In this document: positions 6,295 through 10,270 of the stretch, piece by piece
How positions within the stretch are numbered: the stretch's first letter is position 1
How the letters are laid out: each line of letters starts with the position of its first letter
Origin: an uncultured Bdellovibrio sp.
GTDB lineage: Bacteria > Bdellovibrionota > Bdellovibrionia > Bdellovibrionales > Bdellovibrionaceae
Direction of reading: 5' to 3'
Length of the DNA: 10,270 nucleotides
Assembly: GCA_946482355.1 (NCBI GenBank)
Contig: CAMLRE010000037.1
Span: 1-10,270 of the forward strand
Program-made: the position numbers and the translations under genes
The notes under the pieces: generated by a model
What the model saw: only the letters and a program-made list of their open reading frames with translations
What the model was told of the DNA's origin: nothing
The model's database searches: none

Positions 6295-7468
6295 AATATT
6301 TTTTGCTCTGACATTCGTAATGATCTCGTTTGCTGTGTATGGGTTTTACATTTCACAGTTTGAAATCAGAGTTATTCCGCCAACGGCTAAAGTCGAAGAT
6401 CAGTCTGTTTTTTTATATGATTATAAAATTGCCTTTGATGTGTATTCACATCTTTCATCAGGTTCAGGCAATGTTTTATCTATTGCCGAAGAAGCCAAAA
6501 AAGCGCGTCTTAATTTTGTTTTAATTTCAGATACCAACAGCTATTACGATTTAGACACAGATAAGTATTTATCTGATGTCGGTATGCTTTCAGGGGCTAA
6601 AGTGTATGATGGCGCCCGCCAATTTATCTATTATTCACCAACGAATAAAAACTTCTTTAAAAAAACAGCTAAAGACTTTACGCAAGATTCAAATGCCTTA
6701 ATTGTTGAATCACACCAAATTAATCAGCCTTACGAGTTATCTCGTTTAACAGAATTAAATTTTGATGGCCTTGAAGTTTTAAATTTTAAAAGTATTGCGC
6801 AAAAATCCTGGAAAGAGTCACGCCTATCGACGATCTGGAGTATTCTTTATTACCCGTTTAATCCCCGTTTAGCGTTAACTCGTTTATACAAAGAACCTTC
6901 AGCAGAAATTGCCATTTTTGATCAGCTTTCGCAGTTAAAAAAAGTAAGCTTCTTTGTCGGAGCTGAAGCCACGGCCCGGGCGATTCCTTTTGCCGATTGG
7001 TTAATTAAATTTCCAAGTTATGAAATGAGCTTTAATATCGCTAGCCAACACGTATTTCTGACTTCAGAACTAACGGGTGATATCACAAGTGATAGCCAAA
7101 AAGTGCTAACAGCGCTTAAACGCGGCCATTCTTACGTAGCTTTTGATGCCTTAGGAGACGCCACAGGATTTGAAAGTTACATCACCGAAAACCGTAAAAA
7201 GATTTTTACCGGAGAAGATGTCGCGTTTACAAAAAATTTGCGCTTGTATTACAAACTTCCCGCTGAACCGATTCCTTTTTATGAAGTTGTTCTTTATAAA
7301 AACGGACAACGTATTGATCACTTAAATACTTTTGAAGGTTTATTTCCGATTGATTCGCCGGGTGTTTACCGCTTACAGGTTCGACTGAGCCCTACGTTTC
7401 CGTTACCTGATGCTACAAAGTGGATTACTTGGGTTTACACGAATAATTTCTACGTTAATCCTCGGTAG
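6287..7468 (+). CDS. Membrane-anchored PHP-fold protein with degenerate metal site
   Basis: The product has 393 residues. A signal anchor (about 4-22) would place the rest in the periplasm. It then resembles PHP-domain hydrolases of the CehA/McbA-like kind: FDVYSHLSSGSG (50-61) stands where D-x-H-x-H-T is expected, VLISDTN (78-84) where TDHN is expected, GLEVLN (161-166) matches the usual G-[IL]-E-V-x-N, and VGAEATAR (224-231) stands where GSDAHAR is expected. A beta-rich C-terminal domain covers about 315-393 (VVLYKNGQ, GVYRLQV, WVYTNNFYV). Several metal ligands are therefore replaced (Y53, T83, E227 and T229), while H55 and D82 remain, so it may not be catalytic. The chosen ATG at 6287 overlaps the glycosyltransferase stop by 8 bases. 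An in-frame TTG at 6275, three bases after AGAGG, is an alternative that adds four residues. Function is unknown; being last in the operon suggests a role with the glycosyltransferase. The fold call is from motif resemblance only. Confidence 0.65.
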   Translation: MNRIFFALTFVMISFAVYGFYISQFEIRVIPPTAKVEDQSVFLYDYKIAFDVYSHLSSGSGNVLSIAEEAKKARLNFVLISDTNSYYDLDTDKYLSDVGMLSGAKVYDGARQFIYYSPTNKNFFKKTAKDFTQDSNALIVESHQINQPYELSRLTELNFDGLEVLNFKSIAQKSWKESRLSTIWSILYYPFNPRLALTRLYKEPSAEIAIFDQLSQLKKVSFFVGAEATARAIPFADWLIKFPSYEMSFNIASQHVFLTSELTGDITSDSQKVLTALKRGHSYVAFDALGDATGFESYITENRKKIFTGEDVAFTKNLRLYYKLPAEPIPFYEVVLYKNGQRIDHLNTFEGLFPIDSPGVYRLQVRLSPTFPLPDATKWITWVYTNNFYVNPR

Positions 7469-7799
7469 GATTAGCGATAATAATTTCGAAATCAGTATCT
7501 GCTTCAACAGGAAGTTCAATTTGGCAGGCTAAGCGTTCTTGTTCTGTGAAATTTCGTTCTTTCGCACGTTCGGCTTCTTGCTCTTCACGTGGCTTGATAT
7601 ATTGTAAGCCTTTTGTCACAAAAATTCGGCAAGTTGTGCAGCTTGCAAAGCCCCCACAGGATTGACTAATGCCAATTTTATGAGCGTTTAATAAATCTAA
7701 CAAATTCTGCGTTTGTTTAAATTTAATTTCAGAAACGAACTCTATTTTCGCATCGTTATATTTTAAAACTGTCAGTGTTTTTGTTGAAAGACCCACCAC
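7455..7799 (-). CDS. Adrenodoxin-type 2Fe-2S ferredoxin
   Basis: A small electron carrier of 114 residues. Four cysteines bind the cluster in the pattern C48-x5-C54-x2-C57-x34-C92 (SCGGFASCTTC and RLACQ). The x5/x2 spacing is that of adrenodoxin and Isc-type ferredoxins and not the plant-type x4/x2. The region between the third and fourth cysteines is highly charged (REEQEAERAKERN), as usual for this type, and the CQIELPVEAD tail is typical. Its partner reductase is not in the window. The gene stands alone, head to head with the exonuclease gene, and its stop overlaps the PHP-like gene by 14 bases tail to tail. The start is one of two tandem GTG codons (7799 or 7796) with no clear Shine-Dalgarno, so the first residues are uncertain. 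It does not look like part of an isc cluster, since none of those genes adjoins it. Confidence 0.88.
   Translation of the reverse strand: MVGLSTKTLTVLKYNDAKIEFVSEIKFKQTQNLLDLLNAHKIGISQSCGGFASCTTCRIFVTKGLQYIKPREEQEAERAKERNFTEQERLACQIELPVEADTDFEIIIANPTED
7456..7473. repeat. Small palindrome at the convergent gene ends
   Basis: A 7-bp stem TAATCCT/AGGATTA (7456-7462 with 7467-7473) with a 4-base loop spans the overlapping ends of the PHP-like and ferredoxin genes; the plus-strand TAG touches its loop. There is no T run on either strand, so a terminator role is doubtful. Confidence 0.35.
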
Positions 7800-7841
7800 T
7801 TATATGTAACAAATAGTTATACCGAAGGTGTACATTTAATT
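7800..7841. promoter_or_regulatory. Divergent 42-bp promoter and leader region between the ferredoxin and exonuclease genes
   Basis: Both genes must start from this 42-base gap or from within each other's 5' coding ends. On the plus strand, TTGAAA (7784-7789, inside the ferredoxin gene) is 17 bases from TAACAA (7807-7812), a weak match. On the minus strand TATAAC (7821-7816) could be a -10, without a recognisable -35. GAAGGTG (7824-7830) is the likely exonuclease Shine-Dalgarno, with a rather long 11-base spacer to the ATG. The exact promoter boxes are uncertain; only the divergent layout is firm. Confidence 0.4.
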
Positions 7842-8453
7842 ATGAGATTTATTGCTTTTGACTTAGAAACTACTGGAACAGTACCTGGCGTTGACCGTAT
7901 CGTAGAAATCGGTGCCGTACGTATCGATAACGGCGTAGTTGATGCTGTTTTTTCTACTTTAATTAATCCACAAATTCCAATTCCACCCGGTGCAACGGCC
8001 GTGAATAAAATCACAAATGAAATGGTTGCCGGTAAACCTTTAATCGAAGACGTATTAAATTCTTTCGCAGAATTTTGCGGTAACGATGTCATGGTGGCTC
8101 ACAATGCACCGTTTGACTGCCAATTTTTAGTGTCTGATATCAAAAAATTTGAATCTGAAGCTCCTAAAGGTGTTGTAGTCGATACTCTACCAATGTCTCG
8201 TAAACTTATTCCTGGTTTAGCAAACTACAAATTAGGAACTTTAGTACAACATTTTAAAATCCCTTCATCTGATTTCCACAGAGCGGAAGAAGATGCTACT
8301 TACTGCGGAATGGTTTTTTGGGAAATGGTAAAACGTTTATCTGTGGGCGGCCGCGCACCACAGATTGAAAACTTAGTTCAATTAACAGGTAAAACCGAAT
8401 TTAAATTTCCTCAGATTGAACGCCAGCCTAAACAAATGGGTTTCTTGTTCTAA
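7842..8453 (+). CDS. DnaQ-type DEDDh 3'-5' exonuclease
   Basis: The product has 203 residues: one exonuclease domain of the DnaQ/epsilon fold plus a short tail. It should remove nucleotides from DNA 3' ends with two metal ions, as in proofreading or repair. All five catalytic residues are visible: D7 and E9 in FDLETTG (Exo I), D92 in VAHNAPFD (Exo II), and H146 and D151 in FHRAEEDA (Exo III), which makes it the DEDDh subtype. The segment DTLPMSRKLIPGLANYKLGTL is typical of the PolC/DnaQ-like group. After about residue 170 a linker leads to the C-terminal end PKQMGFLF, which resembles a sliding-clamp binding motif. It could be the replicative proofreading subunit or one of several general DnaQ-like nucleases; the sequence does not decide. 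The gene appears to be transcribed alone and ends at a strong terminator. Confidence 0.88.
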   Translation: MRFIAFDLETTGTVPGVDRIVEIGAVRIDNGVVDAVFSTLINPQIPIPPGATAVNKITNEMVAGKPLIEDVLNSFAEFCGNDVMVAHNAPFDCQFLVSDIKKFESEAPKGVVVDTLPMSRKLIPGLANYKLGTLVQHFKIPSSDFHRAEEDATYCGMVFWEMVKRLSVGGRAPQIENLVQLTGKTEFKFPQIERQPKQMGFLF

Positions 8454-8476
8454 TTAAAAAATTGAAATTAAAAACT

Positions 8477-8508
8477 AAAAAGCCAGGTGATGAACCTGGC
8501 TTTTTTTT
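8477..8508. terminator. Bidirectional-looking intrinsic terminator after the exonuclease gene
   Basis: A 12-bp stem (8477-8488 with 8494-8505, AAAAAGCCAGGT and ACCTGGCTTTTT) has a 5-base loop GATGA and runs into an 8-base T tract (8501-8508). It starts 24 bases after the exonuclease stop. The A tract on the left gives TTTTT on the minus strand, followed by further T-rich sequence, so it can also stop nadE transcripts coming from the right. Confidence 0.92.
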
Positions 8509-8519
8509 ATTTGGTAGGC

Positions 8520-8558
8520 CGTTACTTTTTGAAATGCACCGCGTTTCAAAAAGTAACG
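8520..8558. repeat. Long near-perfect hairpin just after the nadE stop
   Basis: Perfect 15-bp arms (8520-8534 and 8544-8558, CGTTACTTTTTGAAA and its complement) extend by T-G, G-C and C-G pairs to an 18-pair stem with a 3-base ACC loop. It lies between the terminator and the nadE stop, 6 bases from the latter. It has no T run beyond the stem. It could help end or protect nadE mRNA, or be a copy of a dispersed palindromic repeat. The G-U pair forms only in plus-strand RNA; the minus-strand RNA has an A/C mismatch there. Confidence 0.85.
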
Positions 8559-8564
8559 CCGTAT

Positions 8565-10184
8565 CTATTCTTTAGCTTTGTGCGCGATAGGATATCTGCG
8601 GCCACGCCCAAAAGAATGTTCGGTCACTTTTAAAATCGGTGGCGCTTGCCAGCGTTTAAATTCGGTTTTCATTAATTGTTTTAAAAGCCATTTTTCTGTT
8701 TCACTTTTCGCCGGCTTTTTCTTTTCAACCACATTTTGGACCGCTTTATCTAAAAGCTCGTATGGTGGAAGGCTATCTTGGTCTTTTTGATTCGGACGAA
8801 GTTCGGCACTTGGCGGGCGGCGAATAATAAAATCAGGAATGATTTCAATTTCTTTATTGTAGTGCTCACAAAGTTCAACGATTTGTTTTTTCGTTAAATC
8901 ACCTAATGGTGCTAGGCCACCACACATATCTCCGTAAAGTGTCGCATAGCCCGTGGCATATTCTGATTTATTACCCGTTGTTAATAATAAACTTCCGGTA
9001 AAGTTTGAATAGGCCATCATAAATAACCCACGAATACGTGATTGTAAGTTTTCATGCATTAGACCGAATTTTTCGACATTAAATTCGCCATCTAAAAGTG
9101 TTCTGATAAATTCAAATGTTGATTGAATAGACATTACCTTAAATTCAGAACCCAAATTGGCTGCCAGCTGGCGCGCATATGTCATACTTAATTCAACATT
9201 GTATTCAGTCGGCAAAGCAAAAAGCTTCACATTATTAGACCCAAAAGCATCGACTGCAAGAGCGGCCACTAAAGCTGAGTCAATTCCACCTGATAAACCT
9301 AAATGAACTTTGCTGACACCGATTTTTTGGGCGTAATCTTTTAACCCCAGCACTAAAGCCTTACGTAATTCTTCAGTGGGAGTTTCAAATTTATTACTAG
9401 GGCTCCAGGTTTCTAAAGTATTAAGATCAATCACATTCGTGTCTTCAGCAAACGACTGGGCTTTGAATAAAATTTTATCTTTTGGCGATACTAAAAAGCT
9501 TTGCCCGTCATAGATAATTTCATCTTGAGCACCGACTAAGTTCACATATAACAATGGCGCTTTAAAATGTTTTGCCGTTTGCGCAGCTACAAACTGGCGC
9601 TTTTTAAATTTACCCGTGAAAAAAGGCGAAGCACTCATGTTAATCACAAGATCGATTTTTTTCTTCGGTACTTTTAGTAAAGGATTTTCAGAATATTCAG
9701 AGCCTTCTTTTGTAGGCCATGCCCACATATCTTCGCAGATCGTTAAGAAAAATTTCTTCTTACCGATTTGAAAGTAGTTTTGCTTTACATCACCTGGTTC
9801 AATAAAGCGGGCTTCATCAAACACATCGCCTGTCGGCAACAACTGCTTTCTGAAAGTTTTAACGATTTTATTTTTCTTACATAAAAAAGCGCTGTTGAAA
9901 TACGGGCGGCCTTTTTTGTTTTTGTTTTTTTCAAAACCGCCCACAAGAATATGAACACCTTGCGGGATTGTTTTTAAGATTTTTTGTAAGGCCTTATTTT
10001 GTTGCGTGATTAGAGTTTCACGTTCTAACAAATCAAAAGGATGATAGCCAAAAAGCGAAGCTTCGGGAAATACGATCAGCTCAGCTTTTTTTTCAGCTAA
10101 AGTTTTAATGTGAGAAATAATTTTTTCGGCGTTAGCGTCGAAATCAGCGAGCGTTGAATTAATTTGGGCTAGGGCTATGCGCAT
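8565..10184 (-). CDS. nadE: Glutamine-dependent NAD+ synthetase
   Basis: NadE makes the last step of NAD biosynthesis in the cytosol: deamido-NAD + ATP + glutamine gives NAD + AMP + PPi + glutamate. The 539-residue product has both domains. An N-terminal nitrilase-type glutaminase has its Glu-Lys-Cys triad at E41 (FPEASLFG), K113 (FRKQLLP) and C150 (TICEDMW). A C-terminal synthetase has the PP-loop LSGGIDSA (297-304), TTGNKSEYATGYATLYGD (402-419) and the conserved RRPPSAEL (455-462), ending with FGRGRRYPIAH. The length is in the usual range for bacterial enzymes with a glutaminase domain, so ammonia is probably channelled. The start at 10184 is chosen because MRIALAQINS is the normal N-terminus and GAGGA lies five bases upstream; a TTG at 10217 would add 11 residues of no known function. 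The gene starts inside the end of the preceding minus-strand reading frame, so coupling is likely. Confidence 0.97.
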   Translation of the reverse strand: MRIALAQINSTLADFDANAEKIISHIKTLAEKKAELIVFPEASLFGYHPFDLLERETLITQQNKALQKILKTIPQGVHILVGGFEKNKNKKGRPYFNSAFLCKKNKIVKTFRKQLLPTGDVFDEARFIEPGDVKQNYFQIGKKKFFLTICEDMWAWPTKEGSEYSENPLLKVPKKKIDLVINMSASPFFTGKFKKRQFVAAQTAKHFKAPLLYVNLVGAQDEIIYDGQSFLVSPKDKILFKAQSFAEDTNVIDLNTLETWSPSNKFETPTEELRKALVLGLKDYAQKIGVSKVHLGLSGGIDSALVAALAVDAFGSNNVKLFALPTEYNVELSMTYARQLAANLGSEFKVMSIQSTFEFIRTLLDGEFNVEKFGLMHENLQSRIRGLFMMAYSNFTGSLLLTTGNKSEYATGYATLYGDMCGGLAPLGDLTKKQIVELCEHYNKEIEIIPDFIIRRPPSAELRPNQKDQDSLPPYELLDKAVQNVVEKKKPAKSETEKWLLKQLMKTEFKRWQAPPILKVTEHSFGRGRRYPIAHKAKE

Positions 10185-10270
10185 TGTGGTCCTCACGTGG
10201 AGCGTCTTGTTCTGCAATTAGAATACGCCCAGTAAAGCCATCTTGGTAGCCATGTTGGAATAAAATTTTC
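10159..10270 (-). CDS. 3' end of an unrecognised minus-strand gene overlapping the nadE start
   Basis: From the right edge of the window one minus-strand frame stays open to a TAA at 10161-10159 and would encode about 36 C-terminal residues, including HGYQDGFTGRILIAEQDA followed by PREDHNA. It overlaps the first 26 bases of nadE and contains its GAGGA Shine-Dalgarno, an arrangement common in coupled operons. I do not recognise the family. A second frame (the nadE frame itself, closing at TAA 10220-10218) is also open from the edge but is shorter. The first is preferred because of its codon choice and protein-like composition. The evidence is short and only tentative. Confidence 0.42.
   Translation of the reverse strand, partial: KILFQHGYQDGFTGRILIAEQDAPREDHNAHSPSPN

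Noticed and set aside
7817..8092. Open minus-strand frame of 91 codons opposite the exonuclease 5' end
   Set aside because: It is antisense to the Exo I and Exo II motifs of a well-supported gene, and its own product shows no recognisable features.
1..10270. Search for mobile elements, toxin-antitoxin pairs, defence genes, CRISPR or tRNA genes
   Set aside because: All long frames are accounted for by housekeeping or envelope genes, and I saw no transposase, integrase, direct-repeat array or cloverleaf.

Overview
This window looks like ordinary chromosomal core sequence from an AT-rich Gram-negative bacterium. Outer-membrane lipoprotein and RodZ-type genes point to a Gram-negative envelope. 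The gene content and low GC would fit a Bdellovibrio/Pseudobdellovibrio-like lineage, but that placement is an inference from general resemblance and was not tested. Ten complete protein genes and two partial ones fill almost all of the sequence. I see no rRNA, tRNA, CRISPR array, insertion sequence or prophage gene.

Left part (1-3177, plus strand): the 3' end of sucC and a complete sucD (the two subunits of succinyl-CoA synthetase) end at a textbook terminator with a GAAA loop. Then come ndk (nucleoside diphosphate kinase) and a TrmA/RlmD-family RNA (uracil-C5) methyltransferase with a TRAM domain and an Fe-S cysteine set. A second terminator-like hairpin, in the right place to end ndk, lies inside the 5' part of the methyltransferase reading frame.

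Middle part (3188-7468, plus strand): a tightly packed four-gene unit holds a PilF/PilW-like TPR lipoprotein, a RodZ-like membrane protein, an ArnT/PMT-family membrane glycosyltransferase and a membrane-anchored PHP-fold protein. It is preceded by a strong promoter-like sequence (TTGACT, 17 bp, TCTAAT) that overlaps a 25-bp dyad and would start transcription almost at the first ATG. The pilF-rodZ pair is the same neighbour pair known from gammaproteobacteria. The PHP-like protein has substitutions at most of the expected metal-ligand positions and may be a pseudoenzyme.

Right part (7455-10270): a minus-strand adrenodoxin-type 2Fe-2S ferredoxin gene overlaps the end of the PHP-like gene tail to tail and is divergent from a plus-strand DnaQ-type 3'-5' exonuclease gene. 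After a bidirectional-looking terminator and a long hairpin, the glutamine-dependent NAD+ synthetase gene nadE lies on the minus strand. Its start overlaps the 3' end of an unrecognised minus-strand gene that runs out of the window.

I found no convincing new multi-gene system. The points most worth a second look are the degenerate PHP protein next to the glycosyltransferase, the operator-like dyad in the pilF promoter, the terminator inside the methyltransferase frame, a possible clamp-binding tail on the exonuclease, and the 18-pair hairpin beside nadE.
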